A DNA stretch of 64,000 nt from a virus, in IMG/VR virus record IMGVR_UViG_3300045284_000385, positions 1 through 64,000 of that record; one strand, 5' to 3'. The position numbers and the translations under genes are program-made. Positions within the stretch are counted from its first letter, which is position 1. Each line of letters opens with the position of its first letter. The notes beneath the pieces were generated by a model. The model was not told the DNA's origin. It searched no databases and saw only the letters and a program-made list of their open reading frames with translations. Below, piece by piece: positions 7,857-15,699 of this stretch.

Positions 7857-7929
7857 AGTTTTGGTGGGCGGCTTCGAGGAGAGAGGGATGCGAAGCCCTT
7901 TTCTATCGAATTGTTGCGCCGCCCGTGAA

Positions 7930-8979
7930 TTACTCTGTCTTCGGCTCCCCGCCGATCGGAACGAATTTGACGGAGAATTTTCCTTTTGGATCGACCTGTT
8001 TGTATTGCTCTTTTATATTGGCCGGGACGTTGTACTTGGTAAACGCGGACCACTTTCCATCGATGAGGTAATGCCCGAGTATCCCCTGCTCGACTCCCCG
8101 GAACTGCTTTGAAAGATCTTCGTGTAAGGTGTCGTATTCTTTTGCGAAGGGCTTCAGTTCCTCATGCCTCTTGATCTGAGCCTCGATCTCATCGAATTCA
8201 GGTCCGGCGAAGATGCTTGCTCCGCTGCCGGCCAATGTGGGGGGTTGGCAGAAGCTTCCAAACCATTTACAGGACGGACAGAGAGTGCGCTCGACGGTGA
8301 AGTCTGGGATTGTGCCGCTTTCTTTGTATCGCATGGCTTGATCAGACTTTCCTAGGAATTCATCGAGTCGTAAGTAGTTCTCATCCGTCAATTCTGCGAG
8401 TAGAAGTTGAGGTATCCCGGAACGATCGATGATCAGAAGACCGTATTCAGAGCCAGAGCCGTACAGGTAAGAGAGCATTTGATAGCAGCCCGCGCGCGTC
8501 CATTTGTTCTCGAGCAGGTCTTCGAATCTCTTGACGCCTTGAACGAGCGTTGGAGACCACGCCTTGACTTCGAAGGGGGGCTCGGATAAACCTTTTCCGA
8601 AGTGTAGTCGCCCGTCTACCTTCCCGGTGATAACGACTCTCCCGGCAACTTCGAGAGCGAACCGTTCCTGCTGTTTGACTACTGAAAACGGCGGATCACA
8701 TAGTCGCCCAATGCGATCGAGGTCTTGACGAATGTCGCGCTCCCGGTCGTTTCCTCTTCGAAATCTCGCTTTAACCTCAGCCGGGAACGGTGGGAGCTCA
8801 TGGCTGTGAGTCAGGTTGTTGTAGAGATGCCGGGTGCAGGGGTGGTACTGAGAAGCCCAGACATTTTTCTGCGGCTCCTTCTGCTCGTCGCGACGCTCCT
8901 CTGCCTCGATGAATTGCTCCCAGGCCACACTGAGAGCCTTGGCGATTCCAGCGGGTGAGTCTGTGGTTGAGACGATCAT
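7930..8979 (-). CDS. PD-(D/E)XK nuclease, Cas4/RecB-like, probable Fe-S protein
   Basis: The ATG at 8979 is chosen because it overlaps the previous stop as ATGA and follows AAAAGGA; the product is 349 residues. Nuclease residues are visible as D in VITGKVDGRLHF and E-x-K in PFEVKAW. Four cysteines, one in HPCTRHLYN near the N-terminus and three in CPSCKWFGSFC, match the Fe-S ligands of Cas4/AddB-type enzymes. In phages such nucleases resect DNA for single-strand annealing, which fits the neighbouring recombination-type genes. No CRISPR components are nearby. Bases 7857-7929 are non-coding. Confidence 0.85.
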   Translation of the reverse strand: MIVSTTDSPAGIAKALSVAWEQFIEAEERRDEQKEPQKNVWASQYHPCTRHLYNNLTHSHELPPFPAEVKARFRRGNDRERDIRQDLDRIGRLCDPPFSVVKQQERFALEVAGRVVITGKVDGRLHFGKGLSEPPFEVKAWSPTLVQGVKRFEDLLENKWTRAGCYQMLSYLYGSGSEYGLLIIDRSGIPQLLLAELTDENYLRLDEFLGKSDQAMRYKESGTIPDFTVERTLCPSCKWFGSFCQPPTLAGSGASIFAGPEFDEIEAQIKRHEELKPFAKEYDTLHEDLSKQFRGVEQGILGHYLIDGKWSAFTKYNVPANIKEQYKQVDPKGKFSVKFVPIGGEPKTE

Positions 8980-9245
8980 GATTCCTTTTTTTCGCAAACG
9001 TCTTTGACGAATCTGATTGCCATAGCCGCAATCTGAATCGCTTCCGACCTCATGTTAGAAAGGTCTCGCATGGAACGGCGCTTCTTGATTTCTTCCCAGA
9101 GCTCCTCGACTTCCTCAAGGATCACAGCCCAACCTTCGTGGGCCGAGTTGAGAGGTTTATGGTTTGTTACGGCTCGGTGTAATTCGTCGTCTATCTCTTC
9201 CGCGATTTTGTTACCGATAGTTGGGACCATCGTTGTATAGCTCAC
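8976..9245 (-). CDS. MazG-like nucleotide pyrophosphohydrolase-type protein
   Basis: An 89-residue all-helical protein. The segment WAVILEEVEELWEEIKK supplies the E-E-x-x-E metal-binding pattern of the MazG/dUTPase-like fold, and EAIQIAAMAIRFVKDV matches the second helix pair. Family members hydrolyse NTPs or (p)ppGpp-related nucleotides, often adjusting host nucleotide pools. It overlaps both neighbours by 4 bp. Confidence 0.7.
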   Translation of the reverse strand: MSYTTMVPTIGNKIAEEIDDELHRAVTNHKPLNSAHEGWAVILEEVEELWEEIKKRRSMRDLSNMRSEAIQIAAMAIRFVKDVCEKKES

Positions 9246-10009
9246 TTGAGCCTCCCGGAACTGAGGTCTTGCTTGCTGAAAAACTCGATGCCAGGAATAT
9301 GCGTCTGCCCTTTACTGGTCCGGGCGACTGTGTTGAGCAGTGTTTCGTTGAGCAAGAGGTATGCTCTTGGAACATCGTTCAGTTCCTTGACACGCCATCT
9401 CCACACTGTTCTACTGCTGACACCCTGGATCTTCGGCGGTGGGGGCGGCAGAGGCCTCGGTGCTGGGAGCGTGGCGACCTTCGGAATCACGACTGGAATG
9501 GATTCTACCTTGGCGGCTTCGGCGAGGAGTTCGTCTGCCGTTTGAGTGTCGCCTTCCTGCTCCGCTTCGAGGGCCATTTGGAGAGCCATCTCCGCTTGAC
9601 GCTTCTGCTCTGCTGCTTCCTCTCTGGCCTTTCGCTCCGCGGTCTCTTGTTCCTCCCTGGCTTTGCGTTCCGATTCGCGTTGCTCCCGATCGGCTTGTTC
9701 CTTGGCCATTCTCAGTACATTATCCCGCTGCAAGATCTTGTTCTTGAGTAATCCTTCTGTTTTTAGCAGAGGAGTTGCGTGTGCTGATTTTGCTAAGAGA
9801 GCTTGCTGGTGAGCTCGGTGGGCTGATTCTATGACAGGATCAAACGTTGCTTCAATTTCGGCCTGCAGGCTCTTCACAGCTTTCAATAATTGGCCGGCGA
9901 GCAGGTAGGTAGCATCGTCGACGATGATCAGGATTTCAGCCTGTTGGATAACTTCGGTGGAGCTTCTGATGATTCCCTGTGGGGCCGGGATTGCCAATAT
10001 GGTGCTCAT
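9242..10009 (-). CDS. coiled-coil protein of the recombination/replication block
   Basis: 255 residues. A helical N-terminus is followed by a long E/K/R/A-rich coiled coil (about residues 95-170), a proline-rich linker (PRPLPPPPPK) and a compact C-terminal domain with SSRTVWRWRVKELNDVP. Similar architectures occur in phage recombination cassettes next to annealing proteins and nucleases, but no catalytic site is visible. It overlaps the HNH gene upstream and the MazG-like gene downstream by 4 bp each. Confidence 0.65.
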   Translation of the reverse strand: MSTILAIPAPQGIIRSSTEVIQQAEILIIVDDATYLLAGQLLKAVKSLQAEIEATFDPVIESAHRAHQQALLAKSAHATPLLKTEGLLKNKILQRDNVLRMAKEQADREQRESERKAREEQETAERKAREEAAEQKRQAEMALQMALEAEQEGDTQTADELLAEAAKVESIPVVIPKVATLPAPRPLPPPPPKIQGVSSRTVWRWRVKELNDVPRAYLLLNETLLNTVARTSKGQTHIPGIEFFSKQDLSSGRLK

Positions 10010-10467
10010 TGAACCCCCTTCCAGGATCTTCCATGTCGAATATGGCCGATCATTCCGTGCGAGACCCCGAATTGCCTGGCTAGATCTACCAACTTGCCTG
10101 GAGTTTTCTTGATCAATTTAACGGTCTCGGAGTCGAGTTTATAACCTCTACCCTTAGACATTCGGTCTTCGATATTGTCGATGTTTGTTCCTAAGAAAAA
10201 ATGATCAGGTCTAACGCAAAGCGGTGTATCGCAATGGTGAAGAACGTCCATTCCGTCTGGAATAGGTCCATATACCAATGTGTAAGCGAGTCTCGGAGCT
10301 CTCCATTTCTTTCTTTCGGCTCGTGGAGCCCTCTCCCAAATATGGCCATATCCTTTCACAGTCGGGCCAGTCCAAAACCAGCACCCATCAGTCTTGTTGA
10401 CTTGAGCCCAGAATCTAATCCCTAACTCTTCGAGTCTTTCTGATTCAGTTCTCTTGGGGCGTCCCAT
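10006..10467 (-). CDS. HNH endonuclease with C-terminal helix-turn-helix
   Basis: ATG at 10467 shares a base with the preceding stop (TGATG) behind GAGGAGGC; 153 residues. The HNH core reads DVLHHCDTPLCVRPDHFFLG, followed by TNIDNIEDRMSKGRG, typical of phage HNH genes. The C-terminus (VDLARQFGVSHGMIGHIRHG) is a sequence-reading helix-turn-helix like those of homing nucleases. It is free-standing in the operon and probably mobile. Confidence 0.85.
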   Translation of the reverse strand: MGRPKRTESERLEELGIRFWAQVNKTDGCWFWTGPTVKGYGHIWERAPRAERKKWRAPRLAYTLVYGPIPDGMDVLHHCDTPLCVRPDHFFLGTNIDNIEDRMSKGRGYKLDSETVKLIKKTPGKLVDLARQFGVSHGMIGHIRHGRSWKGVQ

Positions 10468-11474
10468 CAAGCCTCCTCTCCTGGTTGTCTTTCTGGAGGT
10501 GAGATAGTGTCGTTCATCTGCTTCTGCAGAGTCTTGAGTTCTTCGATGGTCTTCGCCTTGAACACAAGATCTTTAAAGGCCTTGCGCTCTTCTTGTGTTG
10601 GAAGCTGAGTTATCAGTTCAAGCAGTTGGTTCTTGAAGTCTCCAACTTTGAGAGGTGGTTCTTCAGTGGTCTGAGAAGGAGACGCTTCAGACTTAGACTC
10701 TGATTCAACCTTCTTCGCTGGAATCGTTTTTTGTCCGCAAGTTTTATATGACGGGCAGCCCCAGTAGGGGCTCGACTGGTCTTTGTCGAAGAGCCGCATT
10801 TTCGTCTTACACTTTGGGCAGTCGGGAGCGAGTCCGTAGTCTGCCTTGCTGCCGGAGGCGCCGTGGCGCTCAGTCTGCCTTCCGAAACCCTTGCCAAGAT
10901 TGAACCCAACCAAGTCTTGAGGATCGGAACGGGAGAAAACCTTATTCAGTTCCTCGATTGGGACTGACGCTAAGCCAGCCAAATGCCTGACGATGGAGCC
11001 ATCAAGATTCGACCGAGCCGCTTTCATGGTCTCGATCTTCAGTTTCGCCGCGTTGACTTCGCGGCCCATCTCCATACTGCCCGTGTCGCGGGAGCCAAGC
11101 ACTGCGAAGACATCTCGACCGGTTAGTCTGCTGTGGCCGTCTCCCATTACGATGTAGAGAACTGAGCCATCTTCCTGTGCTTCCTCTGAGAACCCGCTGA
11201 TATTCGATATTTCAATCCCCCATATATCCATCATCCGCTCGCAGCCTGAATCTTGCAGGTATGCGTACACTCCCGACTCACCCTTGAAGAGAGTCCAGTC
11301 TCTCGGAAAAGTTCGCGCAATCGAGCCACGACGCGCCAGCTCTAAGATTGCCATTCTCTTAGCAAGTAATTCCTCTCCGCGCTTCCCATCGAGTTGGGCA
11401 AGCTCATCGGTAGAAATTGGAAGAGCTCTTCCGGTCAGTGCCATCTGCGGTTCAAGAACTTCTGTTTCATTCAT
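10467..11474 (-). CDS. early phage protein with C-terminal zinc ribbon
   Basis: ATG at 11474 follows AAAGGAGGCG, giving 335 residues; a longer upstream frame lacks a binding site. The central region contains GREVNAAKLKIETMKAARSN and IVRHLAGLASVPIEEL. A topoisomerase-type zinc ribbon follows (CPKCKTKMRLFD, then WGCPSYKTC), and then a helical tail. Position between helicase and nuclease genes suggests a DNA-binding role, perhaps in annealing or replication, but I cannot assign it to RecT, Erf or Rad52 families by motif. Confidence 0.6.
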   Translation of the reverse strand: MNETEVLEPQMALTGRALPISTDELAQLDGKRGEELLAKRMAILELARRGSIARTFPRDWTLFKGESGVYAYLQDSGCERMMDIWGIEISNISGFSEEAQEDGSVLYIVMGDGHSRLTGRDVFAVLGSRDTGSMEMGREVNAAKLKIETMKAARSNLDGSIVRHLAGLASVPIEELNKVFSRSDPQDLVGFNLGKGFGRQTERHGASGSKADYGLAPDCPKCKTKMRLFDKDQSSPYWGCPSYKTCGQKTIPAKKVESESKSEASPSQTTEEPPLKVGDFKNQLLELITQLPTQEERKAFKDLVFKAKTIEELKTLQKQMNDTISPPERQPGEEA

Positions 11475-11497
11475 AAAATGTCGCCTCCTTTGATTTT

Positions 11498-11584
11498 TTA
11501 TTCCCCGACCCGCTCCCCCATGAAGCGGGCCAGGACTCTTTGCAAATACGCACAATCACAGTTCTGTTCAAGCTCGCATCGCAT
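11498..11584 (-). CDS. possible 28-residue cysteine-containing peptide
   Basis: ATG at 11584 opens 28 codons (MRCELEQNCDCAYLQRVL and so on) in the gap between the helicase and the zinc-ribbon gene. AAAGGAGG precedes it, but only two bases from the ATG, which is unusually close. It may be real, or the binding site may serve something else. Confidence 0.25.
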   Translation of the reverse strand: MRCELEQNCDCAYLQRVLARFMGERVGE

Positions 11585-11593
11585 CGCCTCCTT

Positions 11594-12565
11594 TCACATC
11601 GGAAGATCTTCTTGGTGGCTACTTTCCAGGTCGAAGTAACGTCCTGTAAAAGCGTCGAATCTGAGTTGCACCATACCTGGCTTGCCGTTTTCTGAGAACC
11701 GAACCTTGTCAATATGGATCTGAGTGGGCTTAGCGACATTCTTCAAGTCCCTCCAAACACATATTCCGAAATCACATTTGTTGCGCCATGCGGCTGAACC
11801 GGAGATGTCGTAGAGCCCTGGTATTGGGTAACTGCCGTCTTTTTCTCGGAACAACTTCTGCGGGTGTGCCACTACCCACACGTGCACATTGTTGTTTCTT
11901 GAGAACCTTCTTATCTTGGTGAGGGATTGTGAAATGTACTCTGTTTCTGTCTGATATTGGCCTCTGCCGCTGTGGTCGATCTCGTTCCATGGGTCTAGGA
12001 TCAGTCCGTCTATTTTCCTATCTCGAACCAAGTACAGACCGATATCGAGAAGGTATTCTAAATTCAAATGTTCGTCTGATGGGTTAATGAGCGAAATGGA
12101 TTCCTTGATACGACCGATGATAGAATCAATATCTGATTCCGACATTCGGTAAAATGGAACACCGGCGTACTTCGACAGCAGGTTCCTAGCGTACCGTTTG
12201 AGCGGCTGATTCTCGGCGGAGAATATCCCAAATTTCCATTTTGATTTCAGGATCAGGTTCACAATGACGCAGTCAAGCCAAGTTGTTTTTCCGTGTCCTG
12301 GTATCCCGGTTACCACGGTCCATTGGCCTCTTGTTGGACGGTAAAACGGTCTTAATGAATCCCAGCCTAGATACTCACCATCGTCGGTTTCATTCGCTAC
12401 AAGTGAGCTTCGAAAGTCTTCAAGCGTTCTGATCTCACTATCGTACTCGCCAAATCCAGGAGGAATTGGACGTGCCGCTGCCTCTCTTGACACGGACTCG
12501 ATGAGCTCTTTCGAGATTCTCCTGATTTTTGCTTCGAGGGTTTCTGTTTCAGATGTTTCATCCAT
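11594..12565 (-). CDS. DnaB/Twinkle-like replicative helicase (RecA fold)
   Basis: 323 residues. GWDSLRPFYRPTRGQWTVV leads into Walker A GIPGHGKTT (about residues 88-96). A Walker B-like strand, IDGLILDPWNEID, and VHVWVVAHPQKL (sensor region) follow, as in the C-terminal domain of T7 gp4/Twinkle helicases without a primase domain. It probably unwinds the replication fork, loaded by the organiser protein two genes upstream. Its first 56 codons overlap the preceding gene in another frame. Confidence 0.85.
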   Translation of the reverse strand: MDETSETETLEAKIRRISKELIESVSREAAARPIPPGFGEYDSEIRTLEDFRSSLVANETDDGEYLGWDSLRPFYRPTRGQWTVVTGIPGHGKTTWLDCVIVNLILKSKWKFGIFSAENQPLKRYARNLLSKYAGVPFYRMSESDIDSIIGRIKESISLINPSDEHLNLEYLLDIGLYLVRDRKIDGLILDPWNEIDHSGRGQYQTETEYISQSLTKIRRFSRNNNVHVWVVAHPQKLFREKDGSYPIPGLYDISGSAAWRNKCDFGICVWRDLKNVAKPTQIHIDKVRFSENGKPGMVQLRFDAFTGRYFDLESSHQEDLPM

Positions 12566-12858
12566 TCGGTTTCAATCCTCTCCCTGTATTCGGGGTAAAA
12601 CAAAACATCCCTTTGCGCTTGTGAATGTAAAAGACTTTGAAGGGCGATATCGGATCGGATCTCGGCTTCTTTCCAGTGCTTGTAAAGCTCGTCATTAAAC
12701 TTCTTGTCTGGCTGATCATCCCAGCGAATGAATAGCTTTTCCTGGTGGCTACAGAACTCTCCAAGAACTTGTTTTAGAGATTCGATCGCCACGTCGAGGT
12801 TATCTATCGTAATGTCCCTGAATCGTGTCAGCTCATTCACGCCAATTGTTTGGGTCAT
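12397..12858 (-). CDS. hypothetical protein between organiser and helicase genes
   Basis: ATG at 12858 lies inside the end of the organiser gene; 153 residues. The first ~100 residues are a credible helical protein (FRDITIDNLDVAIESLKQVL). The last ~55 overprint the helicase start and are serine/glutamine-rich. It could be a helicase loader by position alone; no AAA+ motif is present, so this is speculative. Confidence 0.5.
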   Translation of the reverse strand: MTQTIGVNELTRFRDITIDNLDVAIESLKQVLGEFCSHQEKLFIRWDDQPDKKFNDELYKHWKEAEIRSDIALQSLLHSQAQRDVLFYPEYRERIETEWMKHLKQKPSKQKSGESRKSSSSPCQERQRHVQFLLDLASTIVRSERLKTFEAHL

Positions 12859-13567
12859 AGTCAGAGTTTTTTTGTAGTCCAGGATCATCTCCCCAGCGTT
12901 TCTGATTCAGCCAAGTTGACGGATTTGGAATGAATTGGCCGTCTTCCTTCAGCCATTGCTTGCACCGTTTTTGTTTTTCTACTGCCTGGAGGATCTCAGA
13001 TAAAAGCGATTCAGACGGGTTGATACTGTTGAAGGATTTCTCAGCAGCGCCTTTCCCTACTTTCTTGGGATAGGCTGACCAAAATTTACTGAATCCATCG
13101 CGCGCGCGGATACGTTCTTCTTTCTTAGTACTACTATTAACATATACAGATACAGAGGAATGAAGTGGCGTTATGTCATGACTAGTGTCAGTAAGTTTTT
13201 CCTTACGCTTCCTTTCTCGGTACTCTTGTTGATATTTCCTGTTCAGTTCTTCTTGTCCAACTTGGTCTTTGACGTTCCTATAAGATTCAAAATTAAGGAC
13301 AAGATATCCACCAGCAACCTTCTCGATTCGTCTCCCTTCGTTGTCTGGATTGGCTGAGTTCTTGTCTGGAGCGATTAGACACTCTACGGCCTTTTCTGCA
13401 TTCTGTGGGCTCACTCGAGCTCGATGCGCCAAGTTATTGATGCTGGCAAATTGAGCAAATCCGTTTCTATCCATGGCAGCAAGTAATGTTATCCAGACAA
13501 TTCTGGTACTCTCTGGCTCAAGCCAAATCGATGAGTCTAAGATCTTTGAGAATAGTTTGACGTACAA
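12833..13567 (-). CDS. replication organiser-like protein (winged helix N-terminus)
   Basis: 244 residues from a TTG at 13567; the frame is closed upstream and there is no ATG. The N-terminal ~110 residues resemble phage replisome organisers: KLFSKILDSSIWLEPESTRI, then INNLAHRARVSPQNAEKAVE (helix-turn-helix) and GGYLVLNFESYR. The C-terminus has FWSAYPKKVGKGAAEKSF and WLNQKRWGDD, common in O/DnaT-like phage initiators. It probably binds the origin and recruits the helicase. Confidence 0.75.
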   Translation of the reverse strand: MYVKLFSKILDSSIWLEPESTRIVWITLLAAMDRNGFAQFASINNLAHRARVSPQNAEKAVECLIAPDKNSANPDNEGRRIEKVAGGYLVLNFESYRNVKDQVGQEELNRKYQQEYRERKRKEKLTDTSHDITPLHSSVSVYVNSSTKKEERIRARDGFSKFWSAYPKKVGKGAAEKSFNSINPSESLLSEILQAVEKQKRCKQWLKEDGQFIPNPSTWLNQKRWGDDPGLQKNSDYDPNNWRE

Positions 13568-13582
13568 TTTTCTCGCAGAAAA

Positions 13583-13729
13583 CTAAATATGCATTTGCCG
13601 ATGGTCCCCTTTGGTGAACACGGTGGACTCGTTCCCTGACTACTCCAGATCAGAGGTTCACGATTTCTATCACTGGCCTCTCGTCAGGTACACTCGCATT
13701 GAACATGCACACCGGCAAATTCTAAATAT
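13583..13729 (-). repeat. MITE-like 147-bp unit: 8-bp direct repeats enclosing an inverted repeat
   Basis: CTAAATAT occurs at 13583-13590 and again at 13722-13729. Just inside lie ATTTGCCG (13593-13600) and its inverse CGGCAAAT (13713-13720); the match continues weakly inward. This is the geometry of a small terminal-inverted-repeat element with a target duplication, although the repeats are short. The interior (to 13721) holds no convincing gene. The right direct repeat contains the stop codon of the adjacent zinc-ribbon gene. Confidence 0.35.
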
Positions 13730-13883
13730 CTTCTCTCAGTCCACAATCCTTACAGGTGGCTATCTCTACCCATAAGATCTCGTTGACACCGGAGTGTGAG
13801 ACTCCGCTGAAATACGAGTGCTTCTCGGTGGTTACGTTCTCCGATCCACAGCGGGAGCAGGCCACGCCGTTTTCAGTTTCCAT
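13722..13883 (-). CDS. 53-residue zinc-ribbon protein
   Basis: ATG at 13883 opens 53 codons with two Cys pairs, CSRCGSEN near residue 9 and CKDCGLRED near the C-terminus, the pattern of a minimal zinc ribbon. The start overlaps the end of the upstream membrane-protein gene by 11 bp. Small zinc ribbons in phage early regions are usually of unknown function. Confidence 0.6.
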   Translation of the reverse strand: METENGVACSRCGSENVTTEKHSYFSGVSHSGVNEILWVEIATCKDCGLREDI

Positions 13884-14037
13884 GGAACACCGCCCAAACC
13901 AGAGGGACCCCCCAGAGGATTAGAACAGCGACTGCGCAGAGCACCAGCAGGCCTCTGAGGAAGGACTCGTCAGGATCGGATTCGAGTAACTTCTTGAGAT
14001 GCATGCTCGGGATTATTTCTTTCTGGGTTTTGCTCAT
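13873..14037 (-). CDS. small single-span membrane protein
   Basis: ATG at 14037 overlaps the upstream stop as ATGA; 54 residues. A charged N-terminus (MSKTQKEIIPSMHLKK) is followed by one hydrophobic span, LLVLCAVAVLILWGVPLVWA, at about residues 30-49. Tight coupling to both neighbours supports expression. Function unknown; early membrane peptides may affect the host envelope or superinfection. Confidence 0.6.
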   Translation of the reverse strand: MSKTQKEIIPSMHLKKLLESDPDESFLRGLLVLCAVAVLILWGVPLVWAVFHGN

Positions 14038-14396
14038 TTGAATTTCTCCAGGGTCTCGTCAATCTTTCGAGCCAGGGAATCGCCAGTCTTGAGCACAATG
14101 CTCGTCTGACGGCCATCTGGTAAGACTAGCGTGAAATGCTTTCCGATTTGGTCTTCACCAATGGGCCGGCAGTGGACTTTAGGATTGAGCTCTCGTGCCG
14201 AATCAATTGCTATGGAGAGCCAGTTCATCATCTCAGCACCAGCGCCAGGATTACCCACGGCGCGAGAACAATGATCAAAGACAGGTAGTCGAATCGGTTC
14301 ATGGGGTTCTCCTTTTGGTCGCTGCGCTTCACGGTTGGCTTTGCGCTCAGCGATGATCCGGTCGAGTCGGCTTAGTTTTGGCGTTCCGTCTACCAT
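14034..14396 (-). CDS. hypothetical early protein
   Basis: 120 residues from ATG at 14396. It begins basic (PKLSRLDRIIAERKANREAQ); the C-terminal half looks folded (HFTLVLPDGRQTSIVLKTGD). It is the second gene of the leftward transcript, after the Cro-like gene. Between them, 14397-14529 contain two hairpins: GGCCTGTG/CACAGGCC at 14429-14436/14450-14457, and CCATTT/AAATGG at 14401-14406/14410-14415 if counted from the sequence, just before the start. No family recognised. Confidence 0.55.
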   Translation of the reverse strand: MVDGTPKLSRLDRIIAERKANREAQRPKGEPHEPIRLPVFDHCSRAVGNPGAGAEMMNWLSIAIDSARELNPKVHCRPIGEDQIGKHFTLVLPDGRQTSIVLKTGDSLARKIDETLEKFK

Positions 14397-14529
14397 GCTC
14401 CCATTTCAAAAATGGCGGTCTCTCAGCGGGCCTGTGGAGGAGGTAGAAACACAGGCCGGTCGATCGGTGCGCAGCCAAACTTATGCAATCCGATTCCTCA
14501 GTCTGATAAATTTCTACCCGACTAGACTG

Positions 14530-14772
14530 CTACCTCTTCGTCAACACGCTAGCAGTGGTGGTTTCGGAGTGGTCAGAGGATTGCAAGAGAATTTCAGACA
14601 TCTCTATATCAAGGGCGTCGACCATCTTTTTGATGGTGACAACGTTCTCATTTTCTCCGCTCTCCACGCGCCCGATAACTGCTGGATCAACGCCGATGAC
14701 TCTGGCCAGCTTGCTCTTATTCCATCCCTTTAAGATCCGAGCTCTCTCTAATTTCTTAATGTCATACTTCAT
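14530..14772 (-). CDS. Cro-like XRE-family regulator heading the leftward operon
   Basis: 80 residues from ATG at 14772 (an in-frame ATG at 14790 is an alternative). The helix-turn-helix is GWNKSKLARVIGVDPAVIGR, followed by VESGENENVVTIKKMVDALD as in XRE/HigA proteins. It is the first gene of the long leftward early transcript and diverges from a second XRE gene, which suggests a Cro/CI-type switch with this as the lytic regulator. The candidate promoter sits so close that the message could be nearly leaderless. Confidence 0.75.
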   Translation of the reverse strand: MKYDIKKLERARILKGWNKSKLARVIGVDPAVIGRVESGENENVVTIKKMVDALDIEMSEILLQSSDHSETTTASVLTKR

Positions 14773-14780
14773 GATAAGAA

Positions 14781-14831
14781 ATCTTTTCATAATCAAGATA
14801 TCTTGTCAAGACTTATTTTGAGTTTAAATGC
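14781..14831. promoter_or_regulatory. divergent early promoters with palindromic operator
   Basis: CAAGATATCTTG at 14794-14805 is a perfect 12-bp palindrome, overlapped by a second inverted repeat, TCTTG-T-CAAGA (14801-14811). Leftward: TTGACA (complement of 14804-14809), 17 bp, then AAAGAT (14781-14786). Rightward: TTGTCA at 14803-14808 and an AT-rich -10 region near 14825. The two -35 boxes nearly coincide, so a regulator bound to the palindrome would affect both directions. The -10 matches are weak. Confidence 0.55.
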
Positions 14832-14854
14832 CTTTTTTGAGAATATTCCCGCAT

Positions 14855-15295
14855 ATGGATCTGAAGCACAGAGTGAGACTTATGCGTATCGGTGCGAAAT
14901 TCACCTCTCAAATATCTCTTTCTAAAAGGATTATGGAGTTAGCAAAGAAGAAACATTCGAAAGAGAGATTGAGTCGCACAAGCATCTCGTCTATCGAGAA
15001 TGGTAAGCACAGTCCAAAGGAAAGCGTTTTGCGGCTGATCGTGGAGGCATGTGATAAGACCATGCAGGATCTGTACGAGTCCAGAGTTCCGTCGATGTAT
15101 TCGAATCCTGATCATGAAAAAGTACATGAGGAGCTTCAGAGACTCATTGAGATTGACCCTGGCGGTAAGGGTAAATGGTTAGTCGATGCAATCGAGGTTC
15201 AATGGAATGCTTTCTTAGAAGAGGCTGAGATTGAACGGCCAAAAAAAGAGAAAGAAACCCAGTTCTTACATTCAACGCTCGTTTTACCTTGGTAA
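14855..15295 (+). CDS. XRE-family repressor candidate (CI-like role)
   Basis: 146 residues from ATG at 14855, chosen because an earlier ATG at 14828 overlaps the likely -10 region. The helix-turn-helix spans SKRIMELAKKKHSKERLSRT and SISSIENGKHSPKESVLRLI. The C-terminus is acidic/helical and not an S24 peptidase, so it would not be RecA-cleaved in the lambda manner. Near the 3' end is a run of seven A (15241-15247); losing one A would fuse this frame to the next gene. Confidence 0.7.
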   Translation: MDLKHRVRLMRIGAKFTSQISLSKRIMELAKKKHSKERLSRTSISSIENGKHSPKESVLRLIVEACDKTMQDLYESRVPSMYSNPDHEKVHEELQRLIEIDPGGKGKWLVDAIEVQWNAFLEEAEIERPKKEKETQFLHSTLVLPW

Positions 15296-15677
15296 TCGTG
15301 CTGTCGAAGAAAAATCTGTCGTCCAACAATTGATCGACCAGTACGAGTGGCCGGCGGTTGACTTACACAAGGGGATTAAGAAATTGTGGAGCGAGGACTT
15401 CATGGATTCACCGTCTACTGGTTACAAGACGGCGGTTTCGACCGCTAGAGAAGCGATGGATGAAGAACGGGGAATAAAGGAATACAATCCAGTTCTTTAT
15501 GAAGAACTCCAGGAGTCGCCCTTGTTCAGTTCCTTATTTCAAATGGCCCCAGACCGAGGCCATAAGGTATCGGTTATGTCGGTTGATGCATCGCGCGGGT
15601 ATATCGCGTTTCCACGATACTCAGAAAATGCCGCAGACACCCAGTTTGTTATACAAAAAATTCTTCAGAACAATTAG
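15231..15677 (+). CDS. hypothetical protein, possibly the C-terminal part of the XRE repressor
   Basis: An open frame with a TTG at 15231, overlapping the XRE gene by 65 bp; 148 residues. It contains EEKSVVQQLIDQYEWPAVDL and GHKVSVMSVDASRGYIAFPR. There is no good ribosome binding site. The A7 run at 15241-15247 lies where the frames cross, so the two genes may be one repressor broken by a one-base difference, or joined by slippage. No domain recognised. Confidence 0.5.
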   Translation: MNGQKKRKKPSSYIQRSFYLGNRAVEEKSVVQQLIDQYEWPAVDLHKGIKKLWSEDFMDSPSTGYKTAVSTAREAMDEERGIKEYNPVLYEELQESPLFSSLFQMAPDRGHKVSVMSVDASRGYIAFPRYSENAADTQFVIQKILQNN

Positions 15678-15699
15678 CAACCTTATTCCAGGAGATCCG

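Noticed and set aside
7930-8979. Cas4-like nuclease as part of a CRISPR-Cas system
   Set aside because: No cas1/cas2 or repeat array is present; such nucleases are common in phage recombination modules.
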